Source: Alphaproteobacteria bacterium (GTDB lineage: Bacteria; Pseudomonadota; Alphaproteobacteria; Reyranellales; Reyranellaceae). Taken from it: 34,077 bases of DNA. The notes below the pieces were generated by a model that did no database searches, was not told the origin of the DNA, and saw only the letters and a list, made by a program, of their open reading frames with translations. The stretch is from NCBI GenBank assembly GCA_019239835.1, contig JAFAZJ010000178.1, forward strand, positions 1-34,077, read 5' to 3'. Made by a program: the position numbers and the translations under genes. This document shows, piece by piece, positions 24,665 through 32,271 of the stretch; position 1 is the stretch's first letter, and every line of letters begins with the position of its first letter.

Positions 24665-26088
24665 AATCGACGGCGCACGCCTTCAAGGACAATGTCGGCG
24701 AGGCGCTGCGCGACACCAATCTGCAGCAGTCTCTGTCGATCATGAAGGTGGGCTTCGTCGAGCGTCGGCGCGGCGCCGTCGAGCGCATGCCGGAGTTCGA
24801 AGCGCTGCGCGATCGCGCCCGCGACATCAAGAACCACGCGCTGGCGCATCTCGACTTCTACCTGGAGCGCTTCGAGCAGAAGGTGCTGGCGCTGGGCGGC
24901 CACGTGCACTGGGCGCCGACGGCGGAAGACGCGCGGCGCATCGTGCTCGACCTCTGCCAGCAGGCCAATGCGCGCACGGTGGCGAAATCGAAGTCGATGA
25001 TTGCCGAGGAGATCGGGCTCAACGAGCATCTCGAGGCGCATGGCATCGCGCCGATCGAGACCGATCTGGGCGAGTACATCATCCAGCTGCGTCAGGAACC
25101 GCCCAGCCACATCATCGCGCCCGCGGTGCACCTGACCAAGGACCAGGTCGCCGACACTTTCCACGAGCATCACAGCAAGCTGGGCTTCACCCGCCGGCTG
25201 ACCGAGCGCAACGATCTCGTGGCCGAGGCGCGCCACGTGCTGCGGCAGAAATTCCAGCAGGCCGATGTCGGCATTACCGGCGCCAATTTCCTGGTCGCCG
25301 AGACCGGCAGCTCGATGCTGGTGACCAACGAAGGCAATGCCGATCTCTCGAACACACTGCCGAAGACACACATCGTCATCGCCAGCATCGAAAAAGTGAT
25401 CCCGACCCTGGAAGACGCCGCCACGCTGTTGCGCGTGCTGGCGCGCTCGGCCACAGGCCAGGAATGGTCGAGCTATACCACGTTCAACACCGGGCCGAAG
25501 CGTTCAGGCGATCCTGATGGGCCGCAGGCCTATCACGTCGTGTTGCTCGACAACGGCCGCAGCAACGTGCTGGGCAGCGAGATGCAGGACATGCTGCGCT
25601 GCATCCGCTGCGGCGCCTGCATGAACCATTGCCCGGTCTATGGCGCGATCGGCGGGCATGCCTATGGCTGGGTCTATCCCGGGCCGATCGGTGCGGTGCT
25701 CGACCCGCAGCTGCTGGGGCTGGAGGAGGCGGGTAATCTGCCCAACGCCTCGACGTTCTGCGGCCGCTGCGAGAGCGTCTGCCCGGTGCGCATCCCGTTG
25801 CCCAAGCTAATGCGCCACTGGCGTGAACGCGAGTTCGAGCATCACCTGACGCCGCCGACCGTGCGCAAGGCGCTCGGGTTATGGGCTTTCCTCGCGAAGC
25901 GGCCCAAGCTCTATCGCGCCGCCACCGGCATCGCCAATCGCGCGCTGGCATTGTTCGGCCGCGCCGAGGGCCGCTACGACGCGTTGCCCCTGGCCGGTGG
26001 CTGGACCAGGCATCGCGACATGCCGGCACCACAGGCCGGCGGCACCTTTCATGCGCAATGGAAAGCGCGCGGCGGGGCGACTCGATGA
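24661..26088 (+). CDS. lutB: LutB-type iron-sulfur lactate-utilisation protein
   Basis: A 475-residue subunit of the lactate oxidation complex. The N-terminal two-thirds is the LUD domain (about 70-290: AKSKSMIAEEIGLNEHLEAHG split, GANFLVAETGSSMLVTNEGN). Then come two 4Fe-4S-type clusters: C314-x2-C317-x2-C320-x3-C324 and C367-x2-C370-x3-C374-P. The conserved WVYPGPIGAVL lies between them. The C-terminal 100 residues are helical and less conserved. It overlaps lutA and lutC by 4 nt each, so the subunits are probably made in fixed ratio. Homologues are B. subtilis LutB and E. coli YkgF. Confidence 0.95.
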   Translation: MKSTAHAFKDNVGEALRDTNLQQSLSIMKVGFVERRRGAVERMPEFEALRDRARDIKNHALAHLDFYLERFEQKVLALGGHVHWAPTAEDARRIVLDLCQQANARTVAKSKSMIAEEIGLNEHLEAHGIAPIETDLGEYIIQLRQEPPSHIIAPAVHLTKDQVADTFHEHHSKLGFTRRLTERNDLVAEARHVLRQKFQQADVGITGANFLVAETGSSMLVTNEGNADLSNTLPKTHIVIASIEKVIPTLEDAATLLRVLARSATGQEWSSYTTFNTGPKRSGDPDGPQAYHVVLLDNGRSNVLGSEMQDMLRCIRCGACMNHCPVYGAIGGHAYGWVYPGPIGAVLDPQLLGLEEAGNLPNASTFCGRCESVCPVRIPLPKLMRHWREREFEHHLTPPTVRKALGLWAFLAKRPKLYRAATGIANRALALFGRAEGRYDALPLAGGWTRHRDMPAPQAGGTFHAQWKARGGATR

Positions 26089-26756
26089 ATGCGCGCGAGC
26101 AAATGCTGGGCGCGATCCGCCGTGGCCTGCGCCGCGGCGAGCTTGCCGGCGAGGCGCGCGCTGCCGCTGAAACGCGCCTGGCCGAGCATCCTGTCAACAT
26201 TGTACCCAAGCGCTCACAAATCCCGCGCGAGCGGCAGATCGACCTATTCGAGGAGGGCGCCAAGGCGGTCCACGCCACGGTGGCGCGCGTCGCCAGCACC
26301 GAGGTCGCGAGCGCCGTCACCGACTATCTCGCCGCCAACAACCTGCCCGCCGCCGCCGTGATGGCGCCCGATCCGGCGCTCGACCGCTACGGCTGGAAGG
26401 ACCGGCCGATGCTGGAAATCCGCCGCGGCCTGCCGGTCGACGCCGATCGTGTGGCGATCACCGGCGCCTTTGCCGGCGTGGCCGAGACCGGCACCCTGAT
26501 CTTCACCTCAGGGCCCGACCATCCAACATCGCTGAACCTGTTGCCCGAGACCCATGTCGTGATCTTGCGCGAGGACGATCTCGTCGGCGCCTACGAGGAG
26601 GTCTTCGCTCGCCTGCGCGCGCGCTACGGCGAGGGTTCGATGCCGCGTACGGTCAACACCGTAACCGGCCCGTCGCGCACCGCCGATGTCGAGCAACAGC
26701 TCGAGCTCGGTGCCCACGGTCCGCGCCGCATGCATATCCTCATCGTGCGCGACTGA
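26085..26756 (+). CDS. lutC: LutC-type lactate-utilisation protein
   Basis: A 223-residue protein with a single LUD domain and no Fe-S cluster, third subunit of the LutABC system. The family features are GAFAGVAETGTLIFTSGPDHP (split by a loop), TSLNLLPETHVVIL and, near the end, TGPSRTADVEQQLELGAHGP. Residues 1-60 are helical and variable (RRGLRRGELAGEARA). ATG 26085 overlaps the lutB stop (ATGA). Neither the LutR-type regulator nor a lactate permease is found in the window, so control and uptake must lie elsewhere. The gene order A-B-C is canonical. Confidence 0.94.
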   Translation: MNAREQMLGAIRRGLRRGELAGEARAAAETRLAEHPVNIVPKRSQIPRERQIDLFEEGAKAVHATVARVASTEVASAVTDYLAANNLPAAAVMAPDPALDRYGWKDRPMLEIRRGLPVDADRVAITGAFAGVAETGTLIFTSGPDHPTSLNLLPETHVVILREDDLVGAYEEVFARLRARYGEGSMPRTVNTVTGPSRTADVEQQLELGAHGPRRMHILIVRD

Positions 26757-26770
26757 GCTGGGGGCCGACG

Positions 26771-27499
26771 ATGGGCGCGCCCAAGCAGCTCAAGATCGTC
26801 GGCACGGCGGCCACGCGCGAAATCGCCACGATGCTCGAAGCCGTGGCGACATCGACCGGCAAGAGGAAGATCCAGGTTCTGCAGGTCGGCGCGCGCAGTC
26901 ATCCTGCCGAGCGCGGCGAACACCACTGGCGCCATCTGGTCGCGGACAAGCTCGGCAAACGGACCAAATTCACCGGCGTCGACAGCAGCGCCGGGGCCAA
27001 TGTCGACATCGTCTGTGCTGATTTCGCCGAACTCCATCGTAAGCTTAATCCTCAGGCATTCGACCTCGTGATCTGCGACCGACTGCTGGAACACACCAAA
27101 GCCCCATGGCGCGTCACCGCGCAGCTTCAGCAGCTTCTGGCGCCCGGCGCTCACCTGTTCGTCCGCGTCGCCTGGGCGCGCGCGCACCACGCCGAGCCGG
27201 ACGACTACTGGCGCATGTCCTTCGCCGGCGTGATGCAGCTGTTCGACGGGCTGAAACCGGTGTCGCTGTTCTATACCGGTGGCGCCGTCGGTCTCGACAT
27301 CGCCTACCGCGTGACACGCGGCGATGCCGTCGAGATCTCGCCGGCGATCGGCGCCGTCGAGCAAGGATTGTTCCAGGTCGTGCTTGACCACGAGGCCAAC
27401 CGGGCCATGCTGGCGAACCAGGCCGGTCAGCGTTACCCCCTGTCGCGGGACTACCTGCCGACCATGTTTGTCAACGTCGTCGCCCGGCGGGAGCCCTGA
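26771..27499 (+). CDS. Class I methyltransferase-like protein with degenerate SAM loop
   Basis: A 242-residue protein with a Rossmann methyltransferase outline. Motif I appears as LQVGARSHPAERG, where the usual GxGxG is not intact; an acidic residue follows in FTGVDSSAG. A VDIVCADFAEL and FDLVICDRLLEHT pair matches motifs II and IV of Methyltransf_11-type enzymes, and LLAPGAHLFVRV matches the later strand. SAM binding may therefore be altered. It lies 14 bases after lutC and two bases before an amino-acid-binding protein gene, hence in the same transcript. The substrate and any link with lactate use are unknown. Confidence 0.68.
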   Translation: MGAPKQLKIVGTAATREIATMLEAVATSTGKRKIQVLQVGARSHPAERGEHHWRHLVADKLGKRTKFTGVDSSAGANVDIVCADFAELHRKLNPQAFDLVICDRLLEHTKAPWRVTAQLQQLLAPGAHLFVRVAWARAHHAEPDDYWRMSFAGVMQLFDGLKPVSLFYTGGAVGLDIAYRVTRGDAVEISPAIGAVEQGLFQVVLDHEANRAMLANQAGQRYPLSRDYLPTMFVNVVARREP

Positions 27500-27501
27500 C
27501 G

Positions 27502-28305
27502 ATGCGATCCATCCTCGCCGTACTCCTGGTCCTGATCGCGACGAGCGCATCGGCCCAGCAGGTGAAACCGCCACAGACGCCGCCGGCGCCCGCACCCGCG
27601 GCGCCCTTGCCGCAGGCGGTGCGGCTGAAGGTGATCGTCGACCTGTCCGAGCCGCTGTTCGCCAAGAGATCGCCGGAAGGCAAGCTCGTTGGCTTCGACA
27701 TCGATCTGCTGAACGCCCTGTGCTCGCGGCTGAAGGCCGACTGCATCATCGAGGCTGTCGACTGGGACGATCTGCGGGCCGATATTGCGGCCGGCAAGGC
27801 CGATCTGGCCGGCGGCGGCATCAGGACCGGCAGCCTGCCGGCTGAGCGCAGTGTCTTTGCGGCGCCCTATGGCCGCGTGCCGCTCGCCATCGTCGTGCGC
27901 AAGGGTACAAAGCTCGAGGCGACACCGGCGGGCCTGAAGGACAAGCGCATCGCCGTGCAGCGTTCGACGCGCTGGGGCCAATGGATGAAGCAGTCTGGTA
28001 TCGCGACTGTGGTCGAGTTCGAGACCCCTGAAGAGGTCAAGGCCGCCCTGATCGCCGAGAAGGTCGATGGCGCGCTGATTGATCGCATCAGCACGGCGTC
28101 CTGGCTGGCTGGCCCGGCCGGTGCCTGCTGCGAAATGGCCAAGCCGGAGATCCGCGAACCCGATGCCACCGGTCCGAACCTCGCCCTGCTCCTGCGCTCC
28201 GACATCAAGCTGAAAGAGATGATCGAGAAGGCGATGACCGGTCTGCGCAGCGACGGCACGATTCAGAAGCTCGTGGCCAAACATCTGCCATTTCCGTTGA
28301 TATAG
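27502..28305 (+). CDS. Family 3 periplasmic solute-binding protein, orphan (copy 1)
   Basis: A 267-residue protein with a signal peptide (MRSILAVLLVLIATSASAQQ) and a Pro/Ala-rich linker (PPQTPPAPAPAAPLPQ), then the PBP type II fold. It resembles cationic amino-acid-binding proteins such as ArgT/HisJ: an LC-x6-C pair (LCSRLKADC), the VDWDDL segment, RTGSLPAER with conserved Arg, and a late NLALLLRSD. The GACC vicinal Cys pair near residue 210 is shared with the next protein. It is more diverged from ArgT than copy 2 (SxxxT is replaced by GGIRTG). No permease or ATPase gene is near, so it may feed a remote transporter or act as a sensor. Confidence 0.84.
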   Translation: MRSILAVLLVLIATSASAQQVKPPQTPPAPAPAAPLPQAVRLKVIVDLSEPLFAKRSPEGKLVGFDIDLLNALCSRLKADCIIEAVDWDDLRADIAAGKADLAGGGIRTGSLPAERSVFAAPYGRVPLAIVVRKGTKLEATPAGLKDKRIAVQRSTRWGQWMKQSGIATVVEFETPEEVKAALIAEKVDGALIDRISTASWLAGPAGACCEMAKPEIREPDATGPNLALLLRSDIKLKEMIEKAMTGLRSDGTIQKLVAKHLPFPLI

Positions 28306-28314
28306 AATGGCGTG

Positions 28315-29211
28315 ATGCGAATCGGGGCGCGCACGAGGCTTCTCGTTGCTGCGACGACGCTTGTCGTCGCGCTGGCGGTGATCTGTCCGCCGGTAACCGA
28401 GGCGCAGCAACAGGGCTCGACGACACAGCCGCCCGCGCCGCCGCCGCGGCCCAAACCGGTCACGCCGCCGCAAAAGACCAAGCCGAGCCAGAAACCGCCG
28501 CCGGCGCCGGCGCTCAAGGCCACGGTGGTGACCGAGGGCAAGTTCCCGCCCTTCAACATGGTCGATGCCCAGGGCCGTCCCGCCGGCTTCGAGGTCGACC
28601 TCGCCAACGAGCTGTGCAAGCGCGCCAAGGTCGAGTGCCGCATCGTCACCGCGTCGTGGGACGACATCCTCCCGGGCCTGCTCGACAAGCGTTACGACGC
28701 GATCATGGCGTCGATGGACATGACGCAGGAGCGCCGGCGACAGATCAGCTTCAGCAAGCGCTACATGCTGGTGCCGGGCGCTTTCGTTGCGCCCAAGAGC
28801 GCCGCGGTACCCGACGGCGCACCGGCGCTGCTGCGCGGCAAGACGGTGGGCGTGCAGCGCGGCACGATCTATGCCGATTATCTCGAGCGCACGTTCCGCA
28901 AAGCCGTGCGCACGAAGGGCTTCGCGAACGCCGACGAGGCGCGCAAGGAGCTGGTCGCGGGCAAGCTCGACGCCGTGCTGGGCGACAAGGTCTCGCTGTG
29001 GCAGTGGCTGAAGACGTCGGACGGCGCCTGCTGCGACTTCTTCGGCCAGGACGTGAAGGACACGCGCACTCTGGGCGACGGCGTCGGCATCGGCTTCCGC
29101 AAGGACGACGCCAAGCTGCGCGATGCCTTCAACAAGGCGCTGGCCGAGACTGTCGCGGATGGAACGCTGAAGCGCCTCGCCGACAAATACCTCCCCTTCG
29201 CGATCTACTGA
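28315..29211 (+). CDS. Family 3 periplasmic solute-binding protein, orphan (copy 2)
   Basis: A 298-residue tandem paralogue of the preceding protein. After a signal peptide (RLLVAATTLVVALAVICPP, cleavage near TEAQQ) comes a 35-residue Pro/Lys-rich linker, then the binding domain: LCKRAKVEC, SWDDILPGL, SMDMTQERRRQISFS, GVQRGTIYADYLER, LDAVLGDK and the family end GDGVGIGFRKDD...AFNKALAE. This matches the ArgT/HisJ group closely, so the ligand is probably a basic or polar amino acid. It shares the unusual GACC motif with copy 1. ATG 28315 is favoured over GTG 28312. The next gene starts two bases after its stop. Confidence 0.87.
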   Translation: MRIGARTRLLVAATTLVVALAVICPPVTEAQQQGSTTQPPAPPPRPKPVTPPQKTKPSQKPPPAPALKATVVTEGKFPPFNMVDAQGRPAGFEVDLANELCKRAKVECRIVTASWDDILPGLLDKRYDAIMASMDMTQERRRQISFSKRYMLVPGAFVAPKSAAVPDGAPALLRGKTVGVQRGTIYADYLERTFRKAVRTKGFANADEARKELVAGKLDAVLGDKVSLWQWLKTSDGACCDFFGQDVKDTRTLGDGVGIGFRKDDAKLRDAFNKALAETVADGTLKRLADKYLPFAIY

Positions 29212-29213
29212 CC

Positions 29214-30362
29214 ATGCGCCCGATCCTTGTCGCCCTGCTCCTCGCCCTGTCGCCGATTGCGATCGCCGCCGCGCAGGAGAAGGCGCCGACGCAGCGCAAC
29301 TGGTCGACCGAAGGCCGCGAACCGCAATGGCGCGCGCGCTTCGAGGCACAGGGCGCTGGCTCGATCGAAACCATGACGGTCCTCAAGTGGGATGCAACAG
29401 GGGTCGTGGTCGCCGTTCGCGAAGGCGAGAGCGACGACAAACCCACCTTCATCGAGCGCCGCGACGGCGCGGGGCAGAGGGTCTGGCGTCAGCCGGTGCC
29501 CGGGCTGCCGGCGAAGTACCAGGCGTTCAGTCTGGTGCGGATCGAGGGCAAGACGCGCGCCGAGCTCACCCTGGCGGCCGTGTTCAATCCCACGGATGCC
29601 AAGCCCGGTGACCCGTTCGCGCGCATCATCGAGGTCGATATCGCCAAGGGCGCGCTCAGCATTGTCGGCAGCTTCCCGTATCCCAAGAAGAGCCGCGACA
29701 CGCCCGACGACTGGCTCGAACTGACCCATGCCAAGGTGCTGCCCTCAGGTCAAATCGTCTTCTTTGGCGGCGTCGGCCCGGGACCGGTCTGGTGGTGGGT
29801 CGGCCTGCGCAAGCCCGACGGAACGCCGCTCTGGGATCTGGTCAGCCGGCGCGGCATCGGGCAGGTCGTCGACCTGCGGCAGGACGGCGACGGGTTCGAC
29901 GCGCTGGTCGTCAACATCATGTCGCAGGATGGTGAGCGCGGCACCGGCACGTTCCGCCTGCGCATCAACGCGGCAGGGCAGGTCGTCGGCAGTATCAAGC
30001 TGTGGCAGCGCGAAAGCGGCCCACGCTTCACGCCCGACGGCGGCATGGCGTATGTCATGTTCCATGAGAAGTTGCCGGCGGTCATCCATGTTCTGGATCG
30101 CCAGGGGCGTCAGCGTTTCACACGGACGCTGCCCGTCGACGTCTATGGCGTCGATCGTTGTCTCGACGACGGAACCATCGTGATGGGACGCGACAACGGG
30201 TACCTGTTCCTCGCTGCCGACGGCAACTCCATGATGGTCATCTCCGGCGCCGACTACGGCATGAATATCCTGCCTGACGGCAGGATCGCCTACGCCCAGT
30301 GCGAACGCCAGGAACAGGGCTGCAAGGTCATGACGCTGTCGCTATACGACCGGCCGCGCTGA
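29214..30362 (+). CDS. Exported beta-propeller-like protein of unknown family (paralogue A)
   Basis: A 382-residue protein I cannot assign. It has a signal peptide (RPILVALLLALSPIAIAAAQ). The mature chain is rich in beta segments with blade-like motifs ending in Gly-x-x-x-Trp: DGAGQRVWRQ, PDGTPLWDL and DRQGRQRFTR. A notable WWW stretch lies in GPGPVWWWVGLR. The C-terminus has ILPDGRIAY and a C-x6-C pair (CERQEQGC), then DRPR. It is clearly homologous to the product encoded at 31095, which shares QPVPGLP, GxGPxxWWV, TGxFRxR and ILPDGRI. Likely a periplasmic PQQ-type propeller without identified cofactor. It follows the binding protein by two bases and so shares its transcript. Confidence 0.78.
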   Translation: MRPILVALLLALSPIAIAAAQEKAPTQRNWSTEGREPQWRARFEAQGAGSIETMTVLKWDATGVVVAVREGESDDKPTFIERRDGAGQRVWRQPVPGLPAKYQAFSLVRIEGKTRAELTLAAVFNPTDAKPGDPFARIIEVDIAKGALSIVGSFPYPKKSRDTPDDWLELTHAKVLPSGQIVFFGGVGPGPVWWWVGLRKPDGTPLWDLVSRRGIGQVVDLRQDGDGFDALVVNIMSQDGERGTGTFRLRINAAGQVVGSIKLWQRESGPRFTPDGGMAYVMFHEKLPAVIHVLDRQGRQRFTRTLPVDVYGVDRCLDDGTIVMGRDNGYLFLAADGNSMMVISGADYGMNILPDGRIAYAQCERQEQGCKVMTLSLYDRPR

Positions 30363-30386
30363 CTGATTGCATCGAAAGTGCGACGG

Positions 30387-30608
30387 CTAGTGGATGGTCT
30401 GGCCGAAGCGCCACCGCACCTCGAAGCCCAGCTCGGTCTGCAGCTGAACCTGCGCCTCGTGTCCGCGCGCCTCGTCCGCTGCCGCTGCATCGCGTGCGCG
30501 TTTGAGCGCGGTGTCCTGGTCGGTATTGCCTTCGACGGCACCGTCATTCAGCCGTACGCCCCAGTCGTTTTCGCCGTCGCTCACGACGTAATATATTCTG
30601 TGTGCCAT
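30387..30608 (-). CDS. DUF2188-like small protein
   Basis: A 73-residue protein on the opposite strand to its neighbours. The start chosen has its complement at 30606-30608 and is preceded by a strong GGAGG ribosome-binding sequence about six bases upstream; an ATG four codons earlier is less well placed. The pattern (HRIYYVVSDGENDWGVRLND, then a helix TALKRARDAAAADEARGHE and a strand AQVQLQ) resembles DUF2188 domains, which are small alpha-beta proteins of unknown function. The match is from pattern only. It lies between the two propeller-like paralogues, convergent with the first. Confidence 0.62.
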   Translation of the reverse strand: MAHRIYYVVSDGENDWGVRLNDGAVEGNTDQDTALKRARDAAAADEARGHEAQVQLQTELGFEVRWRFGQTIH

Positions 30609-30808
30609 GGCTCCCTCCATTTTGGAGAAAGTCGCATCCGCGTCGTTGGTTCCCGCTGCGATGGCCGGGATAGATTTTGTGGCTCACAGCAGCAGCGACG
30701 CGCATTACTGCGAACACGCGTCGTTGATCAGTGAATTTGTGGGATTCGGGAACCCGCGCGTGGACCAAAGGTTGTCAGTCGAGGCCTGCCGCCTCGAGGC
30801 AATGCGCG

Positions 30809-31075
30809 ATGAACGCCTGGGTCCTGTCCTTGATCATCTGCTCGGCGACGCCGCTGCCCGGTGGCGGCTACTGCGAGACGCGGGCGGTCGACTATGGGAT
30901 GAGCCGCGAGCAGTGCAGCGCCGCGCTGGCCGTCGAGACCCGGCGGATCAGGCCGCCGATGCGCCTGGAATGCACCGAGGATCCGGCGCTGTCGGCGGAG
31001 TTGGAGGAGATGGACCACGACGGCCAGAGCCAGCCGGCTCCGCCCGCGCCAGCCACGATGCGTCGCCGGCGCTGA
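30809..31075 (+). CDS. Small exported cysteine-containing protein
   Basis: An 88-residue protein supported by a GAGG ribosome-binding sequence (30796-30799) nine bases before ATG 30809. The first 15 residues (MNAWVLSLIICSATP) form a short hydrophobic leader. The next segment has Cys residues in GGGYCETRAVDYGMSREQC and MRLECTED, and the C-terminus is Pro/Ala-rich and basic. Such short Cys-containing leader proteins without a known role recur in Hyphomicrobiales genomes, in my recollection. The upstream in-frame ATG at 30731 would add 26 residues without export-signal character. A lipobox is not evident. It ends 19 bases before the propeller-like paralogue B gene. Confidence 0.5.
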   Translation: MNAWVLSLIICSATPLPGGGYCETRAVDYGMSREQCSAALAVETRRIRPPMRLECTEDPALSAELEEMDHDGQSQPAPPAPATMRRRR

Positions 31076-31094
31076 AGGGTGTTAGCATGCGGCG

Positions 31095-32267
31095 ATGTCC
31101 CTTCGCCGCCGACCGCTCCTGGCCGCTGCCGCTCTGACGGTTCTGCCGCGGGACGGCGCATCGCAAAGTGATCTGCCCCGCCCCGTTCCCCTGACGATCA
31201 AGCGAGACCAATGGGCTGCCGCTGTCGAGTGGCGGAGCCCCATCAGTGCGCGCGAAGGCTTCAGCGTCGCCGCGGTGGAGGTGGTGCGTCGGTGCGATGA
31301 TGGGGTGCTTCTCCTGATACGCGAGGAGCCGCCGCGCAATGTTGACGAGCCCGCCATCCAGCACGTCCGGCTGGAACGCCGCGACGCGACGGGACGAATC
31401 CTGTGGCAGCAGCCGGTGCCCGGTCTGCCAGGCCGCTTCGGCAGATTCCGCGCCAGGTATCTCGCCGGGACAGGATCGCAGGCATCGCTGCTGGTCACGA
31501 CCTTCCTGCCGTTCGACCACAGGAAGCAGGCGGCCTACGGCCGTGTCGTCGAGGTCGATGAGGCGAGCGGCCGAATGCGGCCCTTGGGCGGCATCGCCCG
31601 GCCGCGGACGCGGGAATGGATCGAGGACGAGGCGATCGAGCTCGACGGCGCGCTGCGCCTGGAGGGCGGACGGGTCGCTCTGCATGGCGGCTTCGGCAGC
31701 GGGCCGTTCTCGTGGTGGGTCGCGCTGATGCGTCTCGACGGGACGTTGCTATGGCAGACGATCGGCCCGACTTCGGCCGGCGAGGTGACGGCACTGCGCG
31801 CCGTGCCCGGCGGTTTCGAAGGCAGCCTGCACATCATCATCGCCTGGCCGGCGGGCGCGAAGACCGGCGTGTTCCGCATGCGCTTCGACGAGGCGGGCCG
31901 GGTTGTCGGCAGCGTGTGGATCGCGGACCATATCAACCCGCTATTCGCGCCGGACGGTTCGGTCATCAGCCTGAACGAGGGTCCGCCACGGGTGCTGGTC
32001 ATCGAGGATCGTTACGGCCGGCACCGATCGGTCGCCGCGCTGCCGGACAATGTCGTCCTGCGCCATCGCCTGGATGACGGTGCGCTGGTGCTGATCGATG
32101 ATGATGACCATGATTTGGTCGTATCGGGGGATGGCCGCAGCGCAATCCGCATCGAGCGCGATTTTCGCTCCGACACCATCCTGCCCGACGGCCGCATCTT
32201 CACCACGACCTGCGCCGAGTTTGACTGCATCACGCGCGAGCTTGCGCTGTACAAGCGGCCGTGGTGA
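31095..32267 (+). CDS. Exported beta-propeller-like protein of unknown family (paralogue B)
   Basis: A 390-residue homologue of the product encoded at 29214. The N-terminus SLRRRPLLAAAALTVLP carries consecutive Arg before a hydrophobic stretch, so Tat-type or Sec-type export is possible. Shared blocks in the same order are QPVPGLP, FGSGPFSWWVALMRLDGTLLW, TGVFRMRFDEAGRVVGS, PLFAPDGS and TILPDGRIFTTTC; the C-terminal Cys pair is C-x4-C (CAEFDC). An acidic run (IDDDDHD, about residues 335-341) is absent from paralogue A. The two proteins are diverged, so the duplication is old or the second came separately. It is convergent with the hydrolase gene, with only four bases between stops. Confidence 0.75.
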   Translation: MSLRRRPLLAAAALTVLPRDGASQSDLPRPVPLTIKRDQWAAAVEWRSPISAREGFSVAAVEVVRRCDDGVLLLIREEPPRNVDEPAIQHVRLERRDATGRILWQQPVPGLPGRFGRFRARYLAGTGSQASLLVTTFLPFDHRKQAAYGRVVEVDEASGRMRPLGGIARPRTREWIEDEAIELDGALRLEGGRVALHGGFGSGPFSWWVALMRLDGTLLWQTIGPTSAGEVTALRAVPGGFEGSLHIIIAWPAGAKTGVFRMRFDEAGRVVGSVWIADHINPLFAPDGSVISLNEGPPRVLVIEDRYGRHRSVAALPDNVVLRHRLDDGALVLIDDDDHDLVVSGDGRSAIRIERDFRSDTILPDGRIFTTTCAEFDCITRELALYKRPW

Positions 32268-32271
32268 GCGC

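Noticed and set aside
27451-29349. A 632-codon open frame on the - strand opposite the tandem binding proteins
   Set aside because: Antisense shadow of two well-supported genes; no family motif seen.
30607-31137. A 176-codon + strand frame beginning opposite the DUF2188-like gene start
   Set aside because: It overlaps the better-supported small exported protein and the start of paralogue B in another frame and has no recognisable features.
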